The translations under genes were made by a program, and so were the position numbers. A stretch of 64,000 nucleotides of DNA from NCBI RefSeq assembly GCF_900660705.1, contig NZ_LR215043.1, positions 310,001-374,000 of the forward strand, given 5' to 3'. This stretch comes from Mycoplasmopsis columbinasalis (GTDB lineage Bacteria; Bacillota_I; Bacilli_A; Mycoplasmatales; Metamycoplasmataceae). Of this stretch, positions 26,822 through 36,221 are shown one piece after another. The notes under the pieces were generated by a model. It did no database searches, had not been told where the DNA came from, and saw nothing but the letters and a program-made list of their open reading frames with translations. Numbering within the stretch: position 1 is the first letter of the stretch; each line of letters begins with the position of its first letter.

Positions 26822-27121
26822 TCAGATAAAAACCCCAAGACACAAAAGCACACCAATAGCGATTATTCCAAGCGAAATAAAGAAAATTGAGAGTGTTGAA
26901 AAATAAATTTTCATTTGCTTTGATAAAAAAGATTTCTTGTCGGTGTCTAAATCATTTTTAGCTGCATCTAAAAGAATGTCTCTTTGTTCATTAGTTAAAT
27001 TTTCTATTTCTTCGCGGCCGAGAATTTTATATTTCTTCGCGTCGGCAATTGTCACTAAAGTTAATTCTAAATCCGAATTACTTCTAGTTTTGCCGGTTAA
27101 TATTGATGGTAATTTTGGCAT
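26822..27121 (-). CDS. Small membrane protein of unknown function
   Basis: 99 aa: a soluble, charged N-terminal part (MPKLPSILTGKTRSNSDLEL, then acidic and lysine-rich) and one C-terminal hydrophobic segment (YFSTLSIFFISLGIIAIGVL, about residues 72-96) ending within the membrane, giving a tail-anchored topology. I do not recognise a family. A minus-strand TAAAAT (27133-27128) lies 6 bases before the ATG, with no ribosome binding site, so a leaderless mRNA is likely. It is divergent from dnaJ. Confidence 0.7.
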   Translation of the reverse strand: MPKLPSILTGKTRSNSDLELTLVTIADAKKYKILGREEIENLTNEQRDILLDAAKNDLDTDKKSFLSKQMKIYFSTLSIFFISLGIIAIGVLLCLGVFI

Positions 27122-27288
27122 AGAAAAATTTTAACAAAAAGTCTAAAGTAAACTCAAATTTTCCGCTAAAAAGTTTTTATTTTTAAAGTTAATTCTTTTT
27201 AAATAATTTGACTTTTTTGGCTATGCTATAGAGATATCGGCTAAAACTAAGTTTGAAAAAATATTAAGTAAAAAACCTGATTTTAAAG

Positions 27289-27314
27289 TTAGCAAAAAAA
27301 TACATATGTGCTAA
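27289..27314 (+). promoter_or_regulatory. CIRCE-like operator upstream of dnaJ
   Basis: Inverted repeat TTAGCA-N14-TGCTAA (26 bp). The canonical CIRCE is TTAGCACTC-N9-GAGTGCTAA (27 bp, N15 between the hexamers). The right arm overlaps the -10 box TAAAAT (27312-27317), an ideal position for repression by HrcA, whose gene is at 45514 and carries the same 26-bp form. Confidence 0.65.
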
Positions 27315-27324
27315 AATATCTTCT

Positions 27325-28428
27325 ATGTCTAATAAAAATTATTATGAAATCTTAGGTGTAAGTAAGAACGCAACAGAGAAAGAAATTAAAAGTGCATATC
27401 GTAAATTAGCTATGCAATATCACCCAGATCGTTTGAAGGATGGTACAAGCGATCAAAAAATGAGAGAATTAAACGAAGCCTATGAAGTTTTAAGTAATAA
27501 AGAAAAACGTGAAAATTATGACCGTTTTGGGTCGGCGGAAGGACCACAAGGTTTTGGCGGAGCTAACTTTTCACAGCACTTTGGTGGGTTTGGTGATTTC
27601 TTTAGTAATTTTGGTGATATTTTTGGAGATTTTGGTGGCTTTGATTTTACAGGTACAGCCACTCGCGAACCAGGCCGCAAGAGAAAAGGTAAAGACATCC
27701 TTGGCATCTTAAAAATTTCGATTATTGAAGCAATAAACGGAGTTGAAAAGAAAGTTGAATGACCAAAATACGAGCTTTGTCAAAATTGTGATGCAACAGG
27801 TGCGCAAAGACCACAAGACATTAAAACTTGTTCAACCTGTAAAGGTACTGGTAAAGTGGGTAAACGTATGGGAATGATGGTTTACTCAACTACTTGTTCG
27901 GACTGTCATGGTGCAGGAAAAATTTATGGCGAACCTTGTCATGAATGTAATGGCAACATTTACATCAAAAAACGTAAAACAGTTACTTTCACCATTCCAA
28001 AAGGTACAGCTGATGGTTATACCATCACTTTCCCTGGATATGGTGAACGCGGTATCAACGGTGGCGCAGTTGGTGCTTTAGTTTTAAAAATTGAAATTGA
28101 CGAACACCCTTATTTTAAAGTGATGAACAGAGAAGTTGTACTGGAAGTGCCAGTAACTTTCTTAGATATTTTAAACGAAAGAACCATCACAATTCCTGCC
28201 CCTTATGGTGAGGAAACTTATCAACTTACTTCAAACATTATGGATCAAGACAGCGTAGTCTTTAAAAAAGGACAACTTGGCAGTTTTAGTTGTTTTAGAG
28301 TCTTTTTTAAAGTTGTGATGCCAAAACTAGGTGTTCGTGACCGGAAAAATTTAGCCAAAGTGCTCGCCGAGTATAGTGACACTACTAACCAAGATTTCAC
28401 ACGTAAAGTTGATAAAACTAAATTGTAA
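27325..28428 (+). CDS. dnaJ: Chaperone DnaJ (Hsp40)
   Basis: A 367-aa co-chaperone stimulating DnaK ATPase. J domain: residues 5-70 ([23 protein letters not shown] in QYHPDRLK). The Gly/Phe-rich linker follows ([20 protein letters not shown]). The cysteine-rich zinc domain has all four repeats: [24 protein letters not shown] and CHECNGN (the last lacks the final G of CxxCxGxG). C-terminal substrate-binding domains end at TKL. UGA-Trp is used once between the G/F and zinc regions. The -10 box TAAAAT ends 7 bases before the ATG and there is no Shine-Dalgarno, so translation is probably leaderless. Confidence 0.96.
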
Positions 28429-28438
28429 TTTTGACAAG

Positions 28439-28466
28439 AAACCACAAAACAATTTGTGGTTTTTGT
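28439..28466 (+). terminator. dnaJ terminator
   Basis: AAACCACAAA-ACA-ATTTGTGGTTT hairpin followed by TT-rich sequence, 11 bases after the dnaJ stop. Confidence 0.85.
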
Positions 28467-28514
28467 TTGGTGTTTAGCAGTACAAAATGTTTTGAGAAGT
28501 GCTAGTTTGAAAAA

Positions 28515-28545
28515 TTAATTTGACTAATAGGCTTATGTTTTAGGA
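28515..28545 (-). repeat. Dispersed AT-rich intergenic repeat, minus-strand copy
   Basis: On the minus strand it reads CCTAAAACATAAGCC then TATTAGTCAAATT, matching the CTATAACATAAGC...CAAATT core of the other copies. It lies between the dnaJ and ribosomal operon terminators. Confidence 0.4.
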
Positions 28546-28557
28546 CTAAAGATAAAA

Positions 28558-28592
28558 TAAAAAAAACTTGCTCAGCAAAGCAAGTATTTTTT
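28558..28592 (-). terminator. S10/spc ribosomal operon terminator
   Basis: Minus-strand hairpin ACTTGCTTTGCTGAGCAAGT followed by eight T, about 110 bases past the rplO stop. It ends the long ribosomal protein transcript here, without secY, adk or map following. Confidence 0.85.
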
Positions 28593-28699
28593 AATTAGGT
28601 TTAGTGTGGTGAGCACTGTGGCGTCAACACACATAATTTAGGTTATTGCAGAGTAATTAAATTTGCGAAATAATTTGAATTTGGTTAAGTAAAAGTTAC

Positions 28700-29167
28700 T
28701 TAGGCAGCAGCATTGTCAGCAGTTAAACCAAGTGGTTGGAATGAACCGCCGTTAGCTTCTAAAGCTTTGACTGCACTTTCTGAAGCATCGTGAAGCACAA
28801 CATTGAATTTTTTGGTAAGTTTGCCCTTAGCCAATAATTTCACTGGTAAGGTACGTTTGAGTAAATTTGCAGCAAAAAGTGCTTCTAAATCAACAGTTGT
28901 ATTGTCAGCAAAAACTCTTTCTAAGTCAGCTAAATTCACAATTTGGTATTCAACGTGGTTAACATTGTTGAAACCTCTTTTACCAATTCTACGGAATCAA
29001 GGTGTTTGTCCACCTTCAAAGCCTGGACGGTGTCCGTGACGTTTGTTTTGACCTGATTGACCTTTACCAGCTTGCTTACCTTTACCAGCAGCATGTCCAC
29101 GACCAACACGGTGTTTGTCAGGACGTGAGCCAGTGGCGAACTTAAGTGTGTGTAATTTAACACTCAT
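28700..29167 (-). CDS. rplO: Ribosomal protein uL15
   Basis: 155-aa 50S protein. The ATG at 29167 ([20 protein letters not shown]) is followed by the basic glycine-rich stretch [20 protein letters not shown] and [22 protein letters not shown], all classic L15. The Trp in TPW is encoded by UGA. The C-terminal half includes [10 protein letters not shown] and [20 protein letters not shown]. It is the last gene of the cluster. Confidence 0.96.
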
Positions 29168-29268
29168 AGTAATCTCCTTTATGATGATGAAGTTGAATCT
29201 TTTGACTACGTTTAGTGAACTTGTTGTCACCAATTACGCTTGCGCATAGCGTAATTGGGTAACTATTA

Positions 29269-30039
29269 CTAAAGTAAGTCTTCAACTTTTTTATCTCTAA
29301 TGAAAGCAATTTGGTCAGGTGTACGTAAAGCACTTAAGGCTTTTAAAGTTGCACGCACAATGTTAGCTTTTGAACGTGAACCGTAGGTTTTGGTGTAAAT
29401 GTCAGTGTAACCAGCAAGTTCAACCACAGCACGAACTGTGTTTGAGGCTACGATTCCCTTACCTTTAGGTGCAGGTTTTAACATTACTTTTGAGGCTAGG
29501 AATTTAGCTTGAGTGATGTGAGGTACAGTGATACCTTTGTGAATTGGCACAGTCACAAGGTTGTTTTTAGCATCTTTCACAGCTTTTTTGATTGAGTCAG
29601 GCACTTCATTTGCTTTACCGTGGCCAAAACCAACTTGGCCTTTCTTGTTACCAACTACCACAAATGCTGAGAAGCTAAATCTACGACCACCTTTAACTAC
29701 TTTAGTAACACGACTAATGTGTACTACTTTTTCGCTAAAGTCATTGTCTTGGTGACGTTCACGTGGACCACGTTTACTCTTGTCACGTCTGCCTTCGCCA
29801 TCACGACGGAAGCTGCGGAAAGGTTTTTCGCCTGGTGTACGTTTGTCACCAGCTTCACCGTGAGGACGTGGTGCGCCGTTGAAACGACGTGGTGCACTAC
29901 CAGCTTCGCCAGGAGTTCTCCTTGGACGTTCGCCGCGTGGTGCTTGTGGTTTGCCAACTACTTCACGAGTTGCTGCGGCTTTCGGAGCTGCTGATGTTGT
30001 TGATTGTTCTAAGTTTTGGTTCTTTTGTACTTCTGCCAT
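29269..30039 (-). CDS. rpsE: Ribosomal protein uS5 with long N-terminal extension
   Basis: 256 aa against about 165 for typical S5. Residues 98-256 are the normal protein ([57 protein letters not shown]). Residues 1-97 form a Gly/Pro/Arg-rich, presumably disordered basic extension ([20 protein letters not shown]). The start is supported by the one-base overlap with rplR (TAATG). The core S5 function in 30S accuracy is established; the role of the extension is unknown. Confidence 0.95.
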   Translation of the reverse strand: MAEVQKNQNLEQSTTSAAPKAAATREVVGKPQAPRGERPRRTPGEAGSAPRRFNGAPRPHGEAGDKRTPGEKPFRSFRRDGEGRRDKSKRGPRERHQDNDFSEKVVHISRVTKVVKGGRRFSFSAFVVVGNKKGQVGFGHGKANEVPDSIKKAVKDAKNNLVTVPIHKGITVPHITQAKFLASKVMLKPAPKGKGIVASNTVRAVVELAGYTDIYTKTYGSRSKANIVRATLKALSALRTPDQIAFIRDKKVEDLL

Positions 30040-30395
30040 TAGAATTTTACTCCTTTAGCGTGTGCTCTGACTGCTTCTGCAAATGCTTTGACTTTACCAT
30101 GGTAAATGTAACCACCACGGTCAAAGACAAGTTCGGTGATGTTAAGTTTAGTAATTAGTGCGGCCATCTTTTCGCCAGCAGCAGCAGCGCTAGCGATATT
30201 GCCGTGGTATTTACCCTTTTCAAGTGTTGACACAGCGGCAAGTGTGTGACCAGCCACATCGTCAATTAATTGCGCGTAGAAGTTTTGGTGAGATTTGAAA
30301 ACTGCCAATCTAGGTTTAGTGGCTGTGCCACGAATGGTTTGTCTTTCACGTAAGTGTTTTACTTTGCGTGCTTGGTTTCTTGATAATTGAGCCAT
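30039..30395 (-). CDS. rplR: Ribosomal protein uL18
   Basis: 118-aa 5S rRNA-binding protein of the 50S central protuberance: [20 protein letters not shown], then [20 protein letters not shown] and [20 protein letters not shown]. Normal length and order (rplF, rplR, rpsE). The 113-bp gap to rplF upstream is larger than the neighbouring spacings. Confidence 0.96.
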   Translation of the reverse strand: MAQLSRNQARKVKHLRERQTIRGTATKPRLAVFKSHQNFYAQLIDDVAGHTLAAVSTLEKGKYHGNIASAAAAGEKMAALITKLNITELVFDRGGYIYHGKVKAFAEAVRAHAKGVKF

Positions 30396-30508
30396 AGTTT
30401 ATACCTTTCTAAATGTGTGCTTGTACCTGTTGTTTGCTGCGACCAAGAACGCTATGTGCTAGGGTTTTTGGTGTTAAGATGCAAACTAACAAAGGGGACA
30501 AACTAACA

Positions 30509-31048
30509 TTATTTAGCAGCAGTTTTTCCTTCTTTACGACGAATCACTTCGTCTTTGTAGGCAATTCCTTTCCCTGAGTAAGGGTTTGGTTTTCTCACTT
30601 TTCTCACTAACGCTGCAAATTGACCAACACTTTTTTTGTTGATTGAGTTAAGGGTTACTTCGGTAGGTTTAGCCACTGTAACTTTGACATCGCTTGGAAT
30701 TGGTAAGTTCACAAGGTGGCTGTAACCAGCGGCGATTTCAAGCACATCGCCTTTGAGGGTGGCTTTGTAACCAACCCCTTTAATTACTAATTCTTTCACA
30801 AAACCTTTTGACACGCCCACAAGCATGTTACCAAGGAGGGCGTTGGTGGTACCGTGGAGTTGTTTGGTGTGCTTTTCTTCGTTGGCACGAGTAGTAGTTA
30901 CTGTACCGTTGTTAAGGTGAATGCTAATAAGTGGGCTAAAGTCACGACTAAGGGTACCAAGTGGGCCTTTGACACTCACGGTGGTACCGTTGATGGTTAC
31001 TTCCACGCCCGCTGGTACGGTTAAAACACGATTTCCAACACGAGACAT
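30509..31048 (-). CDS. rplF: Ribosomal protein uL6
   Basis: 179 aa: MSRVGNRVLTVPAGVEVTIN, internal LHGTTNALLGNMLVGVSKGF, and the C-terminal signature VRKVRKPNPYSGKGIAYKDE. L6 sits at the base of the stalk near the sarcin-ricin loop. Normal length, 15 bases after rpsH. Confidence 0.96.
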   Translation of the reverse strand: MSRVGNRVLTVPAGVEVTINGTTVSVKGPLGTLSRDFSPLISIHLNNGTVTTTRANEEKHTKQLHGTTNALLGNMLVGVSKGFVKELVIKGVGYKATLKGDVLEIAAGYSHLVNLPIPSDVKVTVAKPTEVTLNSINKKSVGQFAALVRKVRKPNPYSGKGIAYKDEVIRRKEGKTAAK

Positions 31049-31063
31049 AGTTTTAACCTCCTA

Positions 31064-31456
31064 TCAAATGTAGGCAAGCACTTCGCCACCTACATTTTCC
31101 TTCTTAGCTTCTTTAGCAGTCATGACACCTTTTGAAGTTGAGATAATTGCACAACCATAACCTGATAACACAGTTGGTAATTCTTCCACACTGGCGTAAA
31201 TACGCAAACCAGGTTTTGACACACGCTTAAAGTCAATAATTGCCCGTTGGTTGCCTTTGTACTTAAGGACAACTTCAAATGCTTTTGTTTTGCCTTCACC
31301 TTTAACAGTGTAAGTAGTTACAAAACCTTCGTTTACTAAGATATCAAGGATAGCGGCTTTTTTGTTTGAAAAAGGAATAGTTACAGTTTTAAATTTACGT
31401 TGGTTGGCGTTTTTGATCCGCACTATCATATCTGAAATTGGGTCAGTAATAAACAT
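31064..31456 (-). CDS. rpsH: Ribosomal protein uS8
   Basis: 130 aa: MFITDPISDMIVRIKNANQ to STSKGVMTAKEAKKENVGGE. I choose ATG 31456 because it gives the usual S8 N-terminus and lies two bases after the rpsN stop; an in-frame TTG nine bases upstream is inside rpsN. S8 binds the central domain of 16S rRNA. Confidence 0.95.
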   Translation of the reverse strand: MFITDPISDMIVRIKNANQRKFKTVTIPFSNKKAAILDILVNEGFVTTYTVKGEGKTKAFEVVLKYKGNQRAIIDFKRVSKPGLRIYASVEELPTVLSGYGCAIISTSKGVMTAKEAKKENVGGEVLAYI

Positions 31457-31458
31457 AA

Positions 31459-31644
31459 TTATCAACTCGCTTTCTTCATACCAGGAATCTTACCTTCGTG
31501 GGCTAAGTTACGGAAGCAAATACGGCAAACTTTGTATTTTCTTAAAACTGCATGTGGACGACCACAAAGTTCACAACGAGTATAAGCACGGGTTGAAAAC
31601 TTAGGGTGCTTCTTAGCTTTCGCTTTGAGTGATGATTTGGCCAT
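31459..31644 (-). CDS. rpsN: Ribosomal protein uS14, zinc-binding type
   Basis: 61 aa with C-x2-C ... C-x2-C (CELCGRPH and CRICFRNLA), the zinc-ribbon short form of S14. The C-terminus is [11 protein letters not shown] with Trp from UGA followed by TAA, matching the conserved K-A-S-W ending; with a standard code the last residue would be lost. Confidence 0.96.
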
Positions 31645-31646
31645 AC

Positions 31647-32195
31647 CTATTTCTCTCCTTTTGCAAATGGCACACCAATAAGTTCAAGTAACGCTTTAGC
31701 TTCAGCGTCAGTTCGAGCTGTGGTGATAAGTTGCACGTCTAAACCTTTAATCTTACGAAGTTTGTCAAATTCGATTTCTGGGAAAATAATTTCCTCTTTA
31801 ATACCTAATGAGTAGTTACCACGACCATCGAAAGCTTTAGGGTTGGCACCTCTAAAGTCACGAATTCTTGGCATAGCAACATTGATTAATTTTGCAAGGA
31901 AATCTCACATACGGTCACGTCTAAGGGTAACTTTACCACCCATAGGCATACCTTCACGTAATTTTCATGACGCGTTTGATTTTCTTGCTCTAGTTTTGTA
32001 AGGAATTTGTGCTGAAATTTGGGTGAGTTCATTCAACACTTCTTCAATTGCCTTTGAGTTAGTAACTTCACGACCAGCAGTCATATTTAACACGATTTTT
32101 TCAAGGCGAGGTACCTGCATTACTGACTTGTATTGGAATTTTTCTCGCAAAGCAGGTACAACTTTACGTGTATAGTGTTGTTTTAAAGTTGTCAT
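31647..32195 (-). CDS. rplE: Ribosomal protein uL5
   Basis: 182-aa 5S rRNA-binding protein: [79 protein letters not shown]. The middle uses UGA-Trp. Two bases before the rpsN ATG. Confidence 0.96.
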
Positions 32196-32197
32196 AA

Positions 32198-32518
32198 TTA
32201 TTTAAGTTCCTTCTTGTCTTTACGACTAATTCTCACTTTTTTCTCACCTTTGAATTCGTAACCGATTTTTGAATACACAGCTGGCGAAGTTTTGGTTGCT
32301 TTTTTGATTAAGAGACCAATATTTGAAACGTGAATTGGAGCTTCAACTTGGGTAATTCTACCGTCTTGACCGTTACTTGGTTTAATGTGTTTAGTTACTT
32401 TGTTAATGTCTTTAATGTAGACACGGTTGTGCTTGTGGTCGATTCTGTCAATAATGCCGACTCTATCTCTGTGGTCGCCAGCAATAATGACTACTTCATC
32501 GTTCTTTTTAAATTTCAT
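32198..32518 (-). CDS. rplX: Ribosomal protein uL24
   Basis: 106 aa: [20 protein letters not shown] opens the KOW domain, followed by [20 protein letters not shown] and the C-terminal [14 protein letters not shown]. An assembly initiator of the 50S. It is followed by rplE as expected, but the usual partner rplN is 1.17 kb upstream instead of adjacent. Confidence 0.95.
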   Translation of the reverse strand: MKFKKNDEVVIIAGDHRDRVGIIDRIDHKHNRVYIKDINKVTKHIKPSNGQDGRITQVEAPIHVSNIGLLIKKATKTSPAVYSKIGYEFKGEKKVRISRKDKKELK

Positions 32519-33686
32519 CTTGCTCCTTTAATAATTAATACATAGCAACACAACTTAGGCACCTAGCCACAACTTTGTTTGTTTGTCTTTTACCCATCAC
32601 ACTACCATAACACTAACTTTTGGTCGAACTCAACCCAACACCAACATTACTTGCTCCTCACTAACCATCTACCTACACCTTTGACAATGAAAGATTTCAC
32701 GTATCAAATTGACATTAGCAACTAGTACCAAAGGTCACAAGTTTAGTGCTCAAATGAAATTAGGCAACTGAAACTAAATTGACACTAATTGAGGAAAATC
32801 TAATGTTCTCCAAGGTGAAGTTGAACTACAGAAAATACGCACATACAATCAACTTGATGTTGAGCAAGCTAAGAAAAACAACCCGAGTTCAACTAACCAC
32901 ACGTTAAGTTAGCAACGCCTTAAGCGTGGTTGGATAAGCAAGTTTGAATGAGAGCGATCTTAGTCAACACTAGGCATGAGCTTACCTGTGTATTCAAAGA
33001 CTAAGACCACCATAAATTAGTGTTACTACACAGAATGTCAGAAAGGAACCATGACGACTGACCAAAATTATTAATTAACTCTGCTCCTAACCTGTGGTGG
33101 TAGTGGCACCAACCGCACTTGCGGTTGTGGGAATTAAAACTACCAGCGCAAGCAGCTTAATGATGCAAGTCTAAGTGCAACTAGGAAGCAAAGGCAAGTT
33201 TCCCGCTCGTTCGCCCCTGTGATTGCAGGGGAAACTTGAATTAGGTGAAAGAAGAACAAAAAATGTTTTTTGTTAAGTGTAAATAACAAGAAGGGATAAG
33301 GAAACACAAAAGGATGGTTCGCATTCACGCTTGGAGAGTAGATGGATGGAGTTGTCAAAGAACAAATATTGTTGGTGTTGGGCTGATCGGCAGACCCAGC
33401 AGTGTTATGAAAGTGTTATTAATTAGTTTGTTACAGGGTAAAAGTCATAACAAGTGCACAAAGTGTAGGTTTCAAACTAGCAGGCAATAGTCACACAATC
33501 GCACGCTCACTCAAGGTGGGTTGAGTTTGTTTGGCAGGCAACTAAGACTGTGATTTGGTTAGGGCACTAAGTGTTGTCGAAGGTCTAAGTTAATTAGTTA
33601 GCCACTTGCAAGCAGGTTTAAGTTTTGCTTAAATATGCTGGTTTAGTGGGTCAGGTTAACTTTTGACACTGGGGAGATGGGGAATT
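32519..33686 (-). other. 1.17-kb structured noncoding spacer inside the ribosomal operon
   Basis: The stretch lies between rplN and rplX, which are normally adjacent. It has no credible coding frame on either strand and a strand bias that switches: C-rich on the plus strand near rplX, G-rich near rplN. Nested complementary blocks pair its two sides: 32587-32595 with 33436-33444 (9 bp), 32606-32614 with 33401-33409 (9 bp), 32634-32645 with 33371-33382 (12 bp) and 32665-32672 with 33338-33345 (8 bp). Local hairpins include 33111-33126 inside 33098-33104/33139-33145, and two mutually exclusive stems at 33195-33238. It is not a recognisable tmRNA, RNase P RNA, SRP RNA or 5S. It may be a structured RNA, a processing signal or a decayed insertion. 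Confidence 0.6.
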
Positions 33687-34055
33687 TTAAAGCACTTCAG
33701 GTGCTAACGAAACGATTTTAAGATAACCACGGTCACGTAACTCACGCGCCACTGGGCCAAACACACGGGTACCACGTGGGGTTGAGTCTTCCTTGATAAG
33801 CACAACAGCATTATCATCAAACTTGATGTGTGAACCATTGTCACGTTTAAGGCCATAACGCGATCTTACTACGACCGCTTTGACTACTTGGCCTTCCTTA
33901 ACAAGTCCGTTTGGTAAAGCTTTTTTCACTGAACAAATAATCACATCGCCAATGTTAGCAGTTTTCTTCCGGCTGCCCCCAAGGACACGGATGAGACCAA
34001 CTTCTTTGGCACCTGAGTTATCAGCAACATTTAATCTCGAAAGTTCTATAACCAT
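33687..34055 (-). CDS. rplN: Ribosomal protein uL14
   Basis: 122 aa, [20 protein letters not shown] to [20 protein letters not shown], the normal L14. Its ATG lies 10 bases inside rpsQ. The stop is followed by the long noncoding spacer rather than rplX. Confidence 0.96.
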   Translation of the reverse strand: MVIELSRLNVADNSGAKEVGLIRVLGGSRKKTANIGDVIICSVKKALPNGLVKEGQVVKAVVVRSRYGLKRDNGSHIKFDDNAVVLIKEDSTPRGTRVFGPVARELRDRGYLKIVSLAPEVL

Positions 34056-34330
34056 AAATATTGCTCACTTTCTGAAGCGTGGTGTTTAACTTCAAGTAAA
34101 CGGAAATGTTTGGTTTTTGACAATGGACGCGTTTCCATAATTGCCACAAAATCATTAACTTGAGCTTGGTTGTGTTCGTCATGCACAGCGAAATTCTTGG
34201 TCACACGGTAACGTTTTGAGTACAAACGGTGTGAACGGTAGGTTTCCACTTGCACGTAAATGGTCTTGTCACCTCTAACTTTGATCACACGACCTTGTAG
34301 AGTTTTACGAGTCTTGGTTGTTCTTTCCAT
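34046..34330 (-). CDS. rpsQ: Ribosomal protein uS17
   Basis: 94 aa: [40 protein letters not shown] and [20 protein letters not shown] identify S17. It overlaps rpmC by one base and rplN by 10 bases. The last residues (SESEQYLWL) extend slightly past the usual end. Confidence 0.96.
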   Translation of the reverse strand: MERTTKTRKTLQGRVIKVRGDKTIYVQVETYRSHRLYSKRYRVTKNFAVHDEHNQAQVNDFVAIMETRPLSKTKHFRLLEVKHHASESEQYLWL

Positions 34331-34533
34331 TATTTAGCTCCTTGCTCAAGTGATTTTTGTTTGATGGCAGTAAGTAAACGGGCAATGTCACGACGGACAA
34401 GTTTGATTTTGTGAGTTTGGTCAAGGGTTGAAGTGTGGTTTTTAAACCTTAAGGTTCACAATTCGGCTCTTAAATCATTTACTAACTTGTGAAGTTCGTC
34501 AAGACTCTTGTCTTTAATATCTTTGAAAAGCAT
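34330..34533 (-). CDS. rpmC: Ribosomal protein uL29
   Basis: 67 aa, too short and too UGA-dependent to stand out as an ordinary [35 protein letters not shown] (Trp from UGA) and [18 protein letters not shown] match L29, a two-helix hairpin near the exit tunnel. TAATG overlaps join it to rplP upstream and rpsQ downstream. Confidence 0.95.
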
Positions 34534-35015
34534 TAGTTTTGACCTCCTTCATTAGCACGAGCAGCTTTGAGGTGACAATTGCTCACACCACAATTGCACT
34601 CTTGCTGTGCTTTGGCAACAATTTTTCAGGTTACAGGTAGCTTGTGACCGCCTAATCTAAGCGCGTCACGGGCAATGTCTTTTTTCACGCCTGAGACTTC
34701 AAACATCATTGTGTTTTCACGTACTGAAGCGTATCATTTTTCTGGTGCACCTTTACCGCTACCCATACGTACACCAATAGGTTTCGAAGTTTTTTGAAAG
34801 TGTGGGAAGATACGAATAATAACTTGTCCTTCACGACCCATTCTACGAGTAATGGCGATCCGAGCTGCCTCGATTTGACGTGAAGTAATGAGCGAAGCTG
34901 AAGTTGCTTGTAAACCAAATTCACCAAATGATACCTTGTTACCTTTGTGTGCTTTACGCTTAAGAGGGTTTACAAGGAAAGGCTTACGATACTTCGTTCT
35001 CTTTGGTTGTAACAT
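34533..35015 (-). CDS. rplP: Ribosomal protein uL16 with cysteine-containing C-terminal tail
   Basis: 160 aa: [57 protein letters not shown] (Trp from UGA) and GHKLPVTWKIVAKA are standard L16. Typical L16 ends there (about 137-144 aa). Here about 20 residues follow, including [12 protein letters not shown], a compact C-x-C-x4-C-x-... group. It overlaps its neighbours by one base each. Confidence 0.95.
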
Positions 35016-35665
35016 TAGGCTTGTTCTCCTTCCACTTCACCTTTCGAAATTCACACTTTCACACCGATGGCACCATAAGTGGTACGTGCGGTCGCACGGG
35101 CGAAGTCAACATCTTGACGTAAGGTGTGTAACTTCATTTCACCACGTGAATAACCTTCGGTACGCGCCATATCAACACCGTTAAGACGGCCTGACACAGC
35201 GGTTTTAATACCTTTCGCACCGGCACGAAGTGCATCGTTAATGACTGTTTTTTGAGCAATTCTAAAGCTTTCACGATTTTCAAGACGTTGCGCGATTGCT
35301 TCGGCAGCTAAACGAGCATTAAGTGCTGGGTCTTTTAAGGTTTGCAAATCTAAGCGCAAGTTAAGCTTACGGTCGGCAAGGTATTTGTGTAAGCTTAAGG
35401 TTAAGGCTTTAATGTTTGAACCATTTTCGCCTAAGATTTTAGCAGGTAAGGCTGAGTGTAGAATCACACGTACTTTGTTGTGTGCGCTCCGGTGAATTTC
35501 CACTTGTCCGATTTGATATTTACGTACTAACTTATCGAAGAATTTGTAAATGTTGGCATCTTGAACTAAATAAGTTCCATAGTTTTGCTTTTCAGCGAAT
35601 CACACTGTGTTGTGTGACTTGGTGATACCGTATCTAAAACCATTTGGATTAACTTTTTGTCCCAT
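35015..35665 (-). CDS. rpsC: Ribosomal protein uS3
   Basis: 216 aa: [20 protein letters not shown] at the N-terminus, a KH-domain [20 protein letters not shown] and the S3 signature [20 protein letters not shown] with [18 protein letters not shown] encodes two Trp. It ends with TAATG into rplP. Confidence 0.96.
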
Positions 35666-35672
35666 AATGCAC

Positions 35673-36020
35673 CTAATTTCTTTCCTCTACTGTAATTGAT
35701 AAGTGACTTGTACGTTTGAAAATTGAGTAAGCACGACCTTGTGATCTTGGTTGAAAACGTTTGAGTGTTGGTCCTTCGTTGACAAGTACTTGTGCCACGT
35801 AAAGTTTGGTGGCATCAAGGTTGTGGTTGTTGGTTGCGTTGGCAATGGCTGAGTTAAGTAGTTTGATGAAGAAAGCAGAAGCTTTCTTGTTGGTGTTGTG
35901 CAAAATTCCTAATGCTTCACGTACATGCTTGTATCTAAACAAGTCAGCTACTAAACGTGCTTTGCGTGGGCTTAGTCTTTGCATTTTGACACTAGCTGTG
36001 GCACTGTTTCTATTATCCAT
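35673..36020 (-). CDS. rplV: Ribosomal protein uL22
   Basis: 115 aa: VKMQRLSPRKARLVADLFRY, FFIKLLNSAIANATNNHNLD and the tunnel-loop region KRFQPRSQGRAYSIFKRTSH. Normal length. A 201-bp spacer with hairpins separates it from rpsS. Confidence 0.96.
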   Translation of the reverse strand: MDNRNSATASVKMQRLSPRKARLVADLFRYKHVREALGILHNTNKKASAFFIKLLNSAIANATNNHNLDATKLYVAQVLVNEGPTLKRFQPRSQGRAYSIFKRTSHLSITVEERN

Positions 36021-36221
36021 TTGAAATTTCCTTTAACAATGTAATTGAAAAGTTGAAAGTGTAAGTCGAGTCCAAGCAGGGGCAACTAGGAGCACTGTGA
36101 TTGTTATCTGGTCACTTGACCACAGGTGGGTGTGGTAAGTTGGGAGACCGGGAGAAACAAACAAAGTGTTAAGTGGTGTTGCTTGCCTGTTGGCAAGTGA
36201 GTCACTCAGACTAACCTAAAC
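36021..36221 (-). other. Structured spacer between rplV and rpsS
   Basis: 201 bases without an ORF, where most neighbours overlap. It contains the perfect hairpins CTTGCC-TGTT-GGCAAG (36182-36197) and GGTCA-CT-TGACC (about 36110-36122), and a G-rich composition similar to the rplN side of the larger spacer. Confidence 0.5.

Noticed and set aside
29561-30158. Plus-strand ORFs over rpsE and rplR
   Set aside because: Shadows of the GC-richer ribosomal genes on the other strand.
33140-33358. A 72-codon minus-strand ORF in the rplN-rplX spacer
   Set aside because: No ribosome binding site, composition unlike neighbours and no motif; the region looks like structured RNA instead.
32519-33686. Spacer as tmRNA, RNase P RNA, SRP RNA or 5S
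   Set aside because: I looked for the conserved sequence blocks of each on both strands and found none.
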